A stretch of DNA of 64,000 bases from contig NZ_LKEU01000033.1 of the NCBI RefSeq assembly GCF_001766835.1, positions 1-64,000 on the forward strand, in the 5' to 3' direction. Below the pieces are notes generated by a model. That model was not told the origin of the DNA. It saw nothing but the letters and a program-made list of their open reading frames with translations, and did not search any database. Of the stretch, positions 17,048 through 25,286 are shown piece after piece. The position numbers were made by a program, and so were the translations under genes. Position 1 is the stretch's first letter; every line of letters begins with the position of its first letter. Origin of the DNA: Acetobacterium wieringae (GTDB taxonomy: Bacteria; Bacillota; Clostridia; Eubacteriales; Eubacteriaceae).

Positions 17048-17763
17048 AAAATCTGTTAATCTATCATTTCAAATGCTATCTCAAATCTTATAAATTTTTG
17101 CTGCCCTTTTTAGTCTATCTGATTTATTTGTTTGCCGCCTACGGCATCATGCCTTTTGCGATTGTTTCGAGCTTTTCTGAGTCGGCTGGCGTACTTTTCT
17201 TTATAATGGCCACTGTCGGTTTTAGTTATGCTGAACTTGAAAACCAAGTTACCGAACAGCTGGTTTTACTCAGGGTTAATAACGACACCCGTTATTATCT
17301 GAGCCGACTGTTGGTGCTCCTGATCATCGGCCTTGTCATGAGTGTCATTGGCATCCTCTATCCGATGATCTTAAATAGTGTCAACAACGGTCACTTATTC
17401 ACCCGTAGTTTACAGTTTTATGATATCGCAATCGGGTTTGGTCTGCATTGTTCATTGGCCTTTTTAGGCGCTATGACCGGTGCTTTTTTTCATCCCCGGA
17501 TTATCAAAAACCGGAAAATGGCTGTGCTGCTGCTATTCTTTGTCACCGTCATGGGCATATCAAAAGGTGCCCTGGCTGGCTATTTCCCACAAACCTGCTT
17601 AATCACCTGGGTTTTTCCACCTGTTTTTGAGATCCTCGCCTCATTTACAAAGCTGGAATATTTTGCTCTCCCGGCCATGGCATTACCGGTTACACTGACC
17701 ATTGTTTATGGTTTAGCTTTAATGATTGGTCAAATACAATTGTTAAAACATACAAAATTCTAA
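17044..17763 (+). CDS. ABC transporter permease (six membrane segments)
   Basis: A 239-residue hydrophobic protein with about six transmembrane helices, beginning MKNLLIYHFKCYLKS and ending in a short basic tail. Its ATG overlaps the ATPase stop by four bases (ATGA), so the two are translationally coupled and form one transporter. No family signature beyond the ABC-2-like layout is visible and the substrate is unknown. Confidence 0.75.
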   Translation: MKNLLIYHFKCYLKSYKFLLPFLVYLIYLFAAYGIMPFAIVSSFSESAGVLFFIMATVGFSYAELENQVTEQLVLLRVNNDTRYYLSRLLVLLIIGLVMSVIGILYPMILNSVNNGHLFTRSLQFYDIAIGFGLHCSLAFLGAMTGAFFHPRIIKNRKMAVLLLFFVTVMGISKGALAGYFPQTCLITWVFPPVFEILASFTKLEYFALPAMALPVTLTIVYGLALMIGQIQLLKHTKF

Positions 17764-17807
17764 AACTTATCTTATCTTGATCCCTGATGTTATCCCAGTC
17801 AAGCCTG

Positions 17808-17847
17808 AAAAAAGCCCTTCAAAAGATTTCACTTTTGAAGGGCTTTA
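17808..17847. terminator. Shared terminator between the ABC operon and cobT
   Basis: Stem AAAGCCCTTCAAAAG / CTTTTGAAGGGCTTT in the convergent gap. The T run is strong in the minus direction (after cobT) and weak in the plus direction. Confidence 0.85.
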
Positions 17848-17865
17848 ATATTATTGCTTCAATTT

Positions 17866-18918
17866 TTAAACAACACCCAGGCCGACATCACCGTAAGTAG
17901 CCATTTCACGATTCATATACAGGGCTGCTTCGACAATATTAAAGGCAATGGCCGCACCGCTGCCTTCACCCAAACGCATCCCCATATTCAGGAATGGTTT
18001 AGCGCCAATAAATTCGGAAGCATAGGCGGCGCCTTTTTCAGCTGACGCATGCGAACAAATCAAATAACCTTTGACATCCGGATTAATCCCAATGGCAATG
18101 GCCGCAGCGGCGGTTGAGATAAAACCATCGATTAATACAGGAATGTGATTGGCCGCTCCGGCCAGCATCGCTCCCGCCATGGCACCGATTTCGAATCCGC
18201 CCACCTTTGCCAGCACATCAATGGCGTCATCTTTATCCGGTTGGTTCAGGGCAATAGCATCCCGAATTACCTGGGCTTTCACCACCTGCTTTTCTTCTGA
18301 CAGGTTGGCTCCAGCACCGGTCAACTCACCGGCATCAACACCGCTAAGTGCTGAAATAATAGCCGCACTGGCGGTGGTGTTGGAGATCCCCACTTCTCCA
18401 GTACCTAAAATATTATAGCCGTTGTTAATCGCCCGTTGGGCCACATCAATGCCGACTTCCAGGGATTGAATCGCTTCTTCCCGGGTCATCGCCGGACCTT
18501 TTCGCATATTTGAGGTGGCTTTTCTGATTTTTTTATCGAGAATTTTTGATTTCGGCTCCAAATCAGCATTCATGCCCACATCACAAACAAAAATATCGGC
18601 ACCTGCCTGTTTACTTAAAGCAGCCACGCCACTTTTTCCGGCCATAACCATTTGCGCCATCAAACCGGTGACTTCCTGAGGTGCCGCAGCAACGCCTTCT
18701 TCAAAGACACCATGATCAGCAGCAAAAACCAGCATCGCTTTTTTGCTGACATCCGGATACATTTCCCCGGTGATACCGGCCAACTGAACGGCGATCTCTT
18801 CCAGGCTTCCCAAACTGCCCACTGGTTTAAGCAAAAAATCGACCCGATCCTTGGCTGTTTTCATCATTTCTTCATTGAGTGGTTGGATTTTTTCCAATGT
18901 TTCATTTAACAAACTCAT
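17866..18918 (-). CDS. cobT: Nicotinate-nucleotide-dimethylbenzimidazole phosphoribosyltransferase
   Basis: A 350-residue CobT. Motifs include KPVGSLGSLEEIAVQLAG near the N-terminus, ILGTGEVGISNTTASAAI in the middle and the C-terminal MRLGEGSGAAIAF, whose Glu is the likely catalytic base. It makes alpha-ribazole phosphate from nicotinate mononucleotide and a benzimidazole base for the lower ligand of cobamides, consistent with a corrinoid-dependent anaerobe. GACAGGAGATAAGA precedes the ATG. It lies 78 bp downstream of a two-component system; a TATAAT (around 18939-18944) with a poor -35 may give it its own promoter. No cobalamin riboswitch is seen. Confidence 0.95.
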   Translation of the reverse strand: MSLLNETLEKIQPLNEEMMKTAKDRVDFLLKPVGSLGSLEEIAVQLAGITGEMYPDVSKKAMLVFAADHGVFEEGVAAAPQEVTGLMAQMVMAGKSGVAALSKQAGADIFVCDVGMNADLEPKSKILDKKIRKATSNMRKGPAMTREEAIQSLEVGIDVAQRAINNGYNILGTGEVGISNTTASAAIISALSGVDAGELTGAGANLSEEKQVVKAQVIRDAIALNQPDKDDAIDVLAKVGGFEIGAMAGAMLAGAANHIPVLIDGFISTAAAAIAIGINPDVKGYLICSHASAEKGAAYASEFIGAKPFLNMGMRLGEGSGAAIAFNIVEAALYMNREMATYGDVGLGVV

Positions 18919-18996
18919 TCTTATCTCCTGTCAATTCGACTGTTTTTTCTCATTATATCACATCTCCCGCTTTTGAAAATTCTATTTTTGAAGTTT

Positions 18997-20622
18997 TTAT
19001 AGTGGCAGCCGCACTTCAAACCACACCCCCTTATCCCGGTTATCCACAGCCACCTTGCCACCATGACAGATTATGATGCCTTTGACGATAGCCAGACCCA
19101 AACCAGTGCCTTTTTTATCCGACTGCGCCTTATAAAAGTACTCCCAGATCTGATTGATCTCATTTTGTGGAATCGACTTACCCACATTATAAACAGAAAC
19201 AATCCACTCATTTCCCTGGGTTTCGCAACTTACTTGAATCAACCCATCGGCCGGACTGACATGTTTAATGGCATTGTTCAAAAGATTGTAAAAAACCTGC
19301 TCCATCCGTTTACGATCGATGCTAAGTTTTTGTTGGGGTTCACAGCGATTATTAAAGACGATATTTTTTTCCGGATAGGTGTTTACAAATCGCTGAACGA
19401 CCGAAGCGATGACCTCACCTCCGAACACCGCTTCCTTCTTGAGCTGATAGGCACCGGACTCAATTTGGGCCAGATCCAGCAGATCGCTGGCGATACCGCT
19501 GATTTTATCGGCTTCCTTCTGAATCGTCACAAAATATTCCTGTTCTTCCTCACGATTCTCCAGAATCCCGTCTTCCAGAGCTTCGGCATAGCTTTTGATC
19601 ACTGCCAGAGGGGTTTGGATCTCATGGGACACTTGGGCAGTAAAACGCTGTCGCATTTTTTCAAAGGTTCGCTCCTTATTGAGTTCTTCCTGGAGCTTTA
19701 GAATTGCCTCTTCCAGTTCATCCGAGATATGATTCAAGGTTTTACCCAACTGGCCAATCTCATCCTTCCTGGTACCCTGATATTTTTTTGTAAAATTAAG
19801 ATTACCCATTTCCCGGGAAAGCTGATTTAATGAAATAATCGGTCGGGAAATACCCCGAGAGAAAAAGTAGGCGAAAAGCAACGAACAGCCGAAAATAATC
19901 ATTAAAAATACCAGCAGAAAATTTTCCACAATCTCAATGACCTCATGAACCGAATAAAGGGGAATTCGGCCAATGATCTGAGCACCGTCATTGGCGACAA
20001 TCTTATGAGTCAGCCACTCCACCTGATGCTCATCACTTCCCAACACGATGACAAAGCTTTCCTCATGCTGATGTGCGTTGACCTGGTTTTCGACACTGTT
20101 CTGTTGCCCAGCTCCGGCCCCATGTTCTGCACCGCTGCCAGCACCACTCCCAGATCCTGAGCCATTCCCGGATCCGCCACCAGCACCTTCGCCTGCTTCA
20201 TTGCCCTCACCCTTGTGTTCGCCACCAGCGGCCAGACGTTTCGTTTCAACAACAGTCAGCCCTGAGCCTTCGCTTTGATCCATGCCATCCAATGCTTGAC
20301 GCATCGCCACTATTTCGATGCTCCCATTTTCCGGCGAAACATTTCCCGAAGACGTTTCTTCTGTCACGGTTTGTTGTTTAATAATCTGAATGACAATTCC
20401 TTCTTCTTCGGCGACATCAATATACGCTTGCAGTTCCGGGGTTAACCCCCCTTGGTTGTACATTGCAGCAGCCTGACTCGTTTTGTCAATTAAAACCGCC
20501 GTTCTTTTCTCGGTATAATAGACTTCAAAATAGGAACCAAGCACATAATAGGTCAGCAAACACAAGACCAGAAAAAAAGCCCCCAGATAGAGCATCAATC
20601 GTGAAAATATCGAAGATCTCAT
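18997..20622 (-). CDS. Sensor histidine kinase with Gly/Ser-rich extracytoplasmic insert
   Basis: A 541-residue kinase. The first membrane helix is at about residues 9-31 and the second at about 225-250, followed by HAMP, HisKA (RFTAQVSHEIQTPLAVIKSY) and HATPase (NLLNNAIKHVSP, GTGLGLAIVKGI). The extracytoplasmic domain contains a low-complexity Gly/Ser/Ala/Glu/His stretch of about 50 residues (roughly 115-170), including GSGNGSGSGSGAGSGAEHGA. That insert is unusual for a sensor domain. The ATG overlaps the regulator stop by four bases. Confidence 0.9.
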   Translation of the reverse strand: MRSSIFSRLMLYLGAFFLVLCLLTYYVLGSYFEVYYTEKRTAVLIDKTSQAAAMYNQGGLTPELQAYIDVAEEEGIVIQIIKQQTVTEETSSGNVSPENGSIEIVAMRQALDGMDQSEGSGLTVVETKRLAAGGEHKGEGNEAGEGAGGGSGNGSGSGSGAGSGAEHGAGAGQQNSVENQVNAHQHEESFVIVLGSDEHQVEWLTHKIVANDGAQIIGRIPLYSVHEVIEIVENFLLVFLMIIFGCSLLFAYFFSRGISRPIISLNQLSREMGNLNFTKKYQGTRKDEIGQLGKTLNHISDELEEAILKLQEELNKERTFEKMRQRFTAQVSHEIQTPLAVIKSYAEALEDGILENREEEQEYFVTIQKEADKISGIASDLLDLAQIESGAYQLKKEAVFGGEVIASVVQRFVNTYPEKNIVFNNRCEPQQKLSIDRKRMEQVFYNLLNNAIKHVSPADGLIQVSCETQGNEWIVSVYNVGKSIPQNEINQIWEYFYKAQSDKKGTGLGLAIVKGIIICHGGKVAVDNRDKGVWFEVRLPL

Positions 20623-21290
20623 TCCTTAAACTTGTATCCCAACCCTCTGACGGTTTGTATACATTCTCCTTTTTTATTCATTTTTTTACGCAACCGCTTA
20701 ATGGTGGTATCAACTACCCGGATATCACCTTCGTAATCATAGCCCCAGACCCGATCCAGAATCTGTTCACGGGATAAGACCAACTGATGATGATTGATAA
20801 AAAAGGTCAGCACCTCAAATTCCTTCTGAGTCAGGTTAATGATTTCATCATCAATGGTCAGTTGACGTGCTTCTGCATTTAAATGCACTCCGCAGACATC
20901 GAGCTGGTTGTCGGTGGTGACGACTCCACTGCGTTTTAACAAAGCTTTGATGCGCACCATCAATTCCCGGGGACTAAAAGGTTTCGTCACATAATCATCG
21001 GCACCGACTTCAAAGCCCTGAATTTTATCATCCTCTTCCCGGCGGGCCGTCAGCATGATTACCGGAACATTATCGGTTTCTCTGATTTCGGCCAGCACCT
21101 CAAAACCGTCAAGCTTGGGCATGGTCACATCCAGAATAATGCAATCCGGTTTTTTTTCAGCCCATAAATCCAAAGCTTCTTCGCCATCGGCTGCGCCGAA
21201 GCCTTGATAGCCTTCTTTATTTAAATATTTCAAAACGATTTCCCGCAGCTTATCTTCATCTTCCGCCACCAGAATGCGAATCCCCTTCAT
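20619..21290 (-). CDS. OmpR-family response regulator
   Basis: A 223-residue regulator. The receiver begins IRILVAEDEDKLREIV, with the phospho-Asp in CIILDVTMPKLDG and the Lys in DDYVTKPFSPRE. The C-terminal winged helix contains VVDTTIKRLRKKM. I placed the start at the ATG at 21290, nine bases after GGGAG; the ATG at 21296 is too close to it. It is cotranscribed with the kinase downstream and is transcribed divergently from a small secreted-protein gene, with matching inverted repeats in front of both. Confidence 0.93.
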   Translation of the reverse strand: MKGIRILVAEDEDKLREIVLKYLNKEGYQGFGAADGEEALDLWAEKKPDCIILDVTMPKLDGFEVLAEIRETDNVPVIMLTARREEDDKIQGFEVGADDYVTKPFSPRELMVRIKALLKRSGVVTTDNQLDVCGVHLNAEARQLTIDDEIINLTQKEFEVLTFFINHHQLVLSREQILDRVWGYDYEGDIRVVDTTIKRLRKKMNKKGECIQTVRGLGYKFKE

Positions 21291-21317
21291 TGCCATGCGC
21301 CTCCCATTTCTTCTTAA

Positions 21318-21421
21318 TTTATAAAAGTTTATCCGATTACTATGACAATACTGTGTCAGTATGAACCATTTAATTATTTTTATTTTATCACATGAATTTT
21401 ATTTTTGACACAGTATTGACA
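21318..21421. promoter_or_regulatory. Divergent operator between the regulator and the small secreted-protein gene
   Basis: The 16-mer TGACACAGTATTGACA lies on the plus strand at 21406-21421, and TGACACAGTATTGTCA lies on the minus strand at 21343-21358. They are near-perfect inverted copies about 48 bp apart. The minus copy ends in TTGTCA, the likely -35 of the regulator gene, with TATAAA at 21318-21323. The plus copy contains two TTGACA blocks 11 bp apart, the spacing typical of OmpR-family sites, upstream of TATAAT (21433-21438). Both genes are therefore likely targets of this regulator. Confidence 0.65.
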
Positions 21422-21432
21422 TATAACCGTCA

Positions 21433-21438
21433 TATAAT
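21433..21438 (+). promoter_or_regulatory. -10 box of the small secreted-protein gene
   Basis: TATAAT, 39 bp before the ATG. The upstream TTGACA (21405-21410) is 22 bases away, too far for an unassisted -35, which suggests an activated promoter. Confidence 0.6.
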
Positions 21439-21477
21439 ACAAACAACAGAACACACTAAAAAAACGGAGGAATTTCA

Positions 21478-21768
21478 ATGAAAACAAAACTTATTTTAGT
21501 CGGATCCCTGGCCTTAATGCTGGCTACCGCTGGCAGCGCTCTGGCAGCTCCAAACCACGGCGCTGGTACTGGTGCCTGCAATGGTTTGACCGAACAGCAA
21601 CGGATTGAACGTCAAGCCAGCCATGATACCAATGGCGACGGCATCTGCGACAACGAAAATTGCACCCAGGACGGCACGGCCCACCAATACGGCAATGGTG
21701 ATGGCACCTGTGGCGGAACCAAACCTCAGGATGGCTCCGGCATGCGTCATGGCGGCAGAACCCACTAA
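21478..21768 (+). CDS. Small secreted Asp/Gly/Cys-rich protein
   Basis: A 96-residue protein. Residues 1-23 form a signal peptide (MKTKLILVGSLALMLATAGS, cleavage after ALA). The mature part contains DTNGDGICDNENC, which has the DxNxDGxC spacing of EF-hand-like or thrombospondin type-3 calcium motifs, and four to five Cys. It ends in a His/Gly-rich tail (MRHGGRTH). Its ACGGAGGAATTTCA ribosome binding site is good. No known family is assigned. Position opposite a two-component system with a shared operator suggests it is a target, perhaps binding a metal or acting at the cell surface. Confidence 0.78.
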   Translation: MKTKLILVGSLALMLATAGSALAAPNHGAGTGACNGLTEQQRIERQASHDTNGDGICDNENCTQDGTAHQYGNGDGTCGGTKPQDGSGMRHGGRTH

Positions 21769-21786
21769 TCAGCATCCTTAAATTTG

Positions 21787-21828
21787 AAAGACCCAATGAA
21801 AGTTCGCTTTCATTGGGTCTTTTTTATT
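21787..21828. terminator. Terminator between the small secreted-protein gene and the AGCS gene
   Basis: Stem AAAGACCCAATGAAAG, TTCG loop, CTTTCATTGGGTCTTT followed by TTT on the plus strand. It lies in a convergent gap and may serve both directions. Confidence 0.9.
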
Positions 21829-21831
21829 TGC

Positions 21832-23247
21832 TTATTCTACTTCTTTATTCTTAAGCTTGGTAACGTAGGTGCGGGTTTCGGCAACAACCACACCACTTAA
21901 AGCGATTAAGGCAATCAGATTGGGCAATGCCATTAAACCATTAAAAATGTCAGCAATCGTCCAAACCGCTGAAACGGTCATAAATGGGCCGATAAAAACG
22001 GCCAGAATATATAAATAGCGATAGGTTAACACAGCCTTTATATTCCCATTTGACAAATATTCCAGGCAGCGTTCGCCGTAATAATTCCAGCCCAGAATGG
22101 TGGTAAAGGCAAAGAATACCAGACAGATCATCAGTAGAAACGAGCTGACGGCTGGGGCAAATGGCAAGCCCGCCTGAAAGGCGTTGGTGGTAACCGCCAC
22201 CCCTTCCAGACCAATATTCCAGGACCCTGTTAAGACGATGGCCAGCCCGGTCATGGTACAGACCACGATGGTATCTAAAAAGGTTCCGGTCATTGAAACC
22301 AGACCCTGTCGCACCGGTTCATTGGTTTGTGCCGCAGCCGCAGCAATGGGGGCGCTACCAAGACCAGCCTCATTGGAGAAGATGCCTCGGGCAATCCCTT
22401 TTTGCATGGCGATCAGCACTGCTCCCAAGGCACCGCCGGCAACAGCCCGCAGACCAAAGGCACTGGCAACAATCTCAGTAATGGCCGCCGGGATCAATCC
22501 GGCATTGGTAACTAAAATAATAACACAGCAAATCACATAAACGACCATCATAAAGGGGACAATGATCTGGGAAACATTGGCGATCCGTTTCAGGCCCCCA
22601 ATAACAACCAGTCCCACAAAAATAGTAACAATTGTTCCGGTTATCACCACACTCCAGGAATAATCCATGCCCAAAAGATTAACCGTCCATTGGTTATTGG
22701 GATCAAAAAAATTATTGGCCGCACTGGCTATCCCGTTGACCTGGGTAAAGGTTCCAATTCCCAACAGACCAACCCCAGCACCAAAAAATGCAAATATTTT
22801 TGCCAGCCAGCGCCATTTTATGCCCATCCCATTTTCGATATAGTAAAAAGGTCCGCCCAGGACATGTCCATCCGGTTCAATGACCCGATATTTAATGGCC
22901 AGAACCCCTTCGGCGAATTTGGTCGCCATCCCAAACAAGGCGGCAATCCACATCCAAAACAAGGCTCCCGGTCCTCCGGCGACAATCGCAGTGGCAACAC
23001 CTACAATATTTCCGGTTCCAACGGTTGCTGAGAGGGCTGTACACAGGGCTCCAAAACTGGTTACCTCGCCTTCGCCCCCTTCTTCATTCTTCACCATGTA
23101 CTTCAGCGCTTTGGGTAAATAGCGGATCTGAAGTCCGTGCAAGCGGATGGTCAAAAAAATCCCCACCGCCAGAATCAGCACAATCAATGGCACACCCCAT
23201 ACGAGGTCGTCAAACCATACTAAAAATTCATTAAATTGTTGAAACAT
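21832..23247 (-). CDS. Sodium:alanine/glycine symporter (AGCS family)
   Basis: A 471-residue transporter with about ten membrane helices. Family signatures include GALCTALSATVGTGNIVGVA, GGPGALFWMWIAALFGMATK and GIARGIFSNEAGLGSAP. It imports alanine or glycine with sodium. An upstream glycine riboswitch argues for glycine as substrate. The ATG at 23247 follows AAGGAGG; an earlier in-frame ATG lies in the riboswitch region and is rejected. Confidence 0.93.
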   Translation of the reverse strand: MFQQFNEFLVWFDDLVWGVPLIVLILAVGIFLTIRLHGLQIRYLPKALKYMVKNEEGGEGEVTSFGALCTALSATVGTGNIVGVATAIVAGGPGALFWMWIAALFGMATKFAEGVLAIKYRVIEPDGHVLGGPFYYIENGMGIKWRWLAKIFAFFGAGVGLLGIGTFTQVNGIASAANNFFDPNNQWTVNLLGMDYSWSVVITGTIVTIFVGLVVIGGLKRIANVSQIIVPFMMVVYVICCVIILVTNAGLIPAAITEIVASAFGLRAVAGGALGAVLIAMQKGIARGIFSNEAGLGSAPIAAAAAQTNEPVRQGLVSMTGTFLDTIVVCTMTGLAIVLTGSWNIGLEGVAVTTNAFQAGLPFAPAVSSFLLMICLVFFAFTTILGWNYYGERCLEYLSNGNIKAVLTYRYLYILAVFIGPFMTVSAVWTIADIFNGLMALPNLIALIALSGVVVAETRTYVTKLKNKEVE

Positions 23248-23297
23248 TTTGTTCCTCCTTCTCTTAATTGTGAAGAGGGAGAACAACACCAATGGGT

Positions 23298-23412
23298 TGC
23301 TCTGTCCTTTTGCCTGAGAGATAGCCTGAAATGTTCAGTCGTTGCCAGACTGATCTTTCCAGGGGTACACCTTCGGCGCTCATCTTTGAGACTCTCCAGA
23401 GTGCTGCGATTT
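23298..23412 (-). ncRNA. Glycine riboswitch, single aptamer
   Basis: The minus strand has CTCTGGAGAGTCTC, GCGCCGAAGGTGTA and ATCTCTCAGGCAAAAGGACAGAG, the conserved glycine aptamer blocks. Only one aptamer is present, followed by a GAGCAAC / GTTGTTC hairpin (about 23280-23302). This is the singlet form with a flanking ghost-like stem seen ahead of AGCS transporters. No strong terminator follows, so regulation is probably translational. Confidence 0.93.
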
Positions 23413-23427
23413 TACAACAGCGTTAAA

Positions 23428-23457
23428 ATAATATCACAATTCATTTGACCGATGCAA
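23428..23457 (-). promoter_or_regulatory. Promoter of the glycine riboswitch/AGCS transcript
   Basis: Minus strand TTGCAT (23452-23457), an 18-base spacer and TATTAT (23428-23433). Confidence 0.6.
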
Positions 23458-23490
23458 GATTATTTTAAAAATCCACCCCATCCTGGTTTT

Positions 23491-23527
23491 TAAACAAAAA
23501 AGAAACGCCTCGATTTGTGACGTTTCA
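23491..23527 (-). terminator. Terminator of the metNIQ transcript
   Basis: Minus strand GAAACG, a 13-base loop, CGTTTC, then TTTTTTG. It lies downstream of the 98-bp hairpin that follows metQ. Confidence 0.72.
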
Positions 23528-23545
23528 GGTTATCGATAAACTACC

Positions 23546-23643
23546 GTACCGACCAATTGTTAATCTGTTGTTCGCCGCGGAATCGGACAGGCTTTGCCGT
23601 GTCCGCTCCGATGCGTACAACATGATCTAACAATTGTCGGTAC
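23546..23643. repeat. 98-bp nested inverted repeat (large hairpin)
   Basis: Outer arms GTACCGACCAATTGTTA (23546-23562) and TAACAATTGTCGGTAC (23628-23643) pair along 16 bases with one bulge. Inside are TGTTGT/ACAACA (23566-23571 and 23617-23622), CGC/GCG, CGGA/TCCG and CGGACA/TGTCCG (23584-23589 and 23600-23605) around a GGCTTTGCC tip. It lies between the metQ stop and its terminator, with no ORF. It could be a mobile repeat remnant or a structured 3' UTR; I do not recognise it. Confidence 0.7.
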
Positions 23644-23704
23644 TGGGTTAGCTTTTGTACAGTCGGTAACATCTCTATTTGAGACGCTTCCCGGATATTA
23701 TCAC

Positions 23705-24517
23705 TTAAGACATCGGTACCACGGCACCCTGATAATTGCTTTCGATAAAGCTGATGACTTTTTCGCTTTGCAGTGCTTTCATCAGTGCCAACGTTTTTTC
23801 ACTTTTTTCATCGCCGGCTCGAACGGCAACAATATTTGCATAGGTCTGAGCTGCCAGGGAATCTTTTTCTTCTTTGGCAATGGCATCGGTACCGGCGTTT
23901 AATCCAGCTTCAATGGCGTAATTGCCATTAATGATGGCTAAATCAACATCTGGCAGTGATCGGGCCAGCTGTGCTGCTTCCAGTTCTTTAAAGACAATGT
24001 TTTTCGGGTTTTCGATAACATCTTTTGGTGTTGCTTCCAGGCCAGCATTGGGATCAACCTTGATCAAACCAATGGTTTCCAGCAACAGCAGCGCCCGGGC
24101 TTCGTTGGTGGTATCATTGGGAATGGCAATGGTCGCACCGCTGGCAATTGCATCCAGAGTCTTAATTTTACCCGGGTATAAACCCAATGGCTCATAGTGA
24201 ACCACGCCTGCACTCACCAGTTTGGTGTTGTTTTTTACATTAAAGTCTTCCAGGTAGGGGAGGTGTTGGAAAAAGTTGGCATCCAACTCTTTATTCTGTA
24301 GTGTTAAATTGGGTTGGACATAATCGGTAAATTCTTTGATTTCAAGAGTATACCCATCTTCTTTTAACACGTCGCTGGCAATCGCCAGAATTTCTGCATG
24401 GGGTGCTGGACTGGCCCCAACAACGATGGTTTTTTCATCTGTTCCCTTTGCTGAACAGCCGGTAAATAGGGCCAAACCAAGAACACTAATTAATAATACT
24501 GAACCTAATTTCTTCAT
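23705..24517 (-). CDS. metQ: Methionine ABC transporter substrate-binding lipoprotein
   Basis: A 270-residue NlpA/MetQ-family lipoprotein. The signal peptide ends at a lipobox ALFTGC, so Cys about 20 is lipidated. Motifs IVVGASPAPHAEIL, KEFTDYVQPNLTLQNKELDA and NFFQHLPYLEDFN are typical of MetQ. It captures methionine for MetI and MetN, encoded just upstream. AAAAGGAGAAGATC precedes the ATG at 24517; an earlier ATG at 24544 has a weaker site. Confidence 0.94.
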   Translation of the reverse strand: MKKLGSVLLISVLGLALFTGCSAKGTDEKTIVVGASPAPHAEILAIASDVLKEDGYTLEIKEFTDYVQPNLTLQNKELDANFFQHLPYLEDFNVKNNTKLVSAGVVHYEPLGLYPGKIKTLDAIASGATIAIPNDTTNEARALLLLETIGLIKVDPNAGLEATPKDVIENPKNIVFKELEAAQLARSLPDVDLAIINGNYAIEAGLNAGTDAIAKEEKDSLAAQTYANIVAVRAGDEKSEKTLALMKALQSEKVISFIESNYQGAVVPMS

Positions 24518-24626
24518 GATCTTCTCCTTTTCATTTCTTTTCATATAATCCCTAGTTGATTAATATGTAATATAACACGAAGTTCCTCCGCTGTCAACCA
24601 TAATCAGCTGCTGATCATCAAACGCG

Positions 24627-25286
24627 TTATTTTCGGCGATCCTGTTTCTGGGCAATTTTCATCCCCACTTCCTGGAACAGCTGAACAATTAAAACCAGCA
24701 GCACCACGGTAATCACCATCATCCCGGTTTCATAGCGATAGTAACCAAAACGAATGGCGATGTCCCCCAGACCGCCGCCACCAACAATCCCAGCCATCGC
24801 TGAATAGCCTAAAATAGTGGTCGTAGCAATCGCCGCCCCAATAATCAAGGAAGGTTTTGCTTCGGGGATCATCACCTTGGTCACCACTTGTATCGGGCTG
24901 GCCCCCATTGACAAAGAGGCCTCAATAATGCCATAATCCACCTCTTTAATGGACGACTCCACTAGCCGGGCAATAAACGGAGCTGCGGCAATCACCAGCG
25001 GGACAATCGTAGCCGTAGATCCGATAGTGGTTCCGGTGATCATCCGAGTCAGGGGAATCACCGCTATCAGTAAAATCAAAAACGGAATCGATCGAGTAAT
25101 ATTAACAACAATATTAAGCACCTGGTTGACTACCTTCATCGGCACAATCCCCTCGGAATCGCTGGTGACCAGCAAAACACCCATGGGTAATCCGATTAGA
25201 TAGGCCAAGAGTGTTGAGGCCAAGGTCATATAGAGGGTTTCCAACGTTCCCTGAGCAATGAGGCCAGTCATTGAACTATCCCACAT
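24627..25286 (-). CDS. metI: Methionine ABC transporter permease
   Basis: A 219-residue permease with about five membrane helices. The EAA-type loop is visible in EASLSMGASPIQVVTKVMIPEA, followed by MAGIVGGGGLGDIAIRFGY, typical of MetI. Its ATG overlaps the metN end by 11 bases, with GAGGAGG inside metN as ribosome binding site. Confidence 0.95.
   Translation of the reverse strand: MWDSSMTGLIAQGTLETLYMTLASTLLAYLIGLPMGVLLVTSDSEGIVPMKVVNQVLNIVVNITRSIPFLILLIAVIPLTRMITGTTIGSTATIVPLVIAAAPFIARLVESSIKEVDYGIIEASLSMGASPIQVVTKVMIPEAKPSLIIGAAIATTTILGYSAMAGIVGGGGLGDIAIRFGYYRYETGMMVITVVLLVLIVQLFQEVGMKIAQKQDRRK

Noticed and set aside
17866..18996. Cobalamin riboswitch before cobT
   Set aside because: The 78-base gap is too short and lacks the B12-box consensus.
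22184..23122. Several Ala/Pro-rich plus-strand frames opposite the AGCS gene
   Set aside because: Shadow frames of a real membrane protein gene; no ribosome binding sites or recognisable domains.
23546..23643. Integron attC site
   Set aside because: The TAACAATT/AATTGTTA arms resemble attC, but the RYYYAAC and GTTRRRY boxes are not in the required places and no integrase or cassettes occur nearby.
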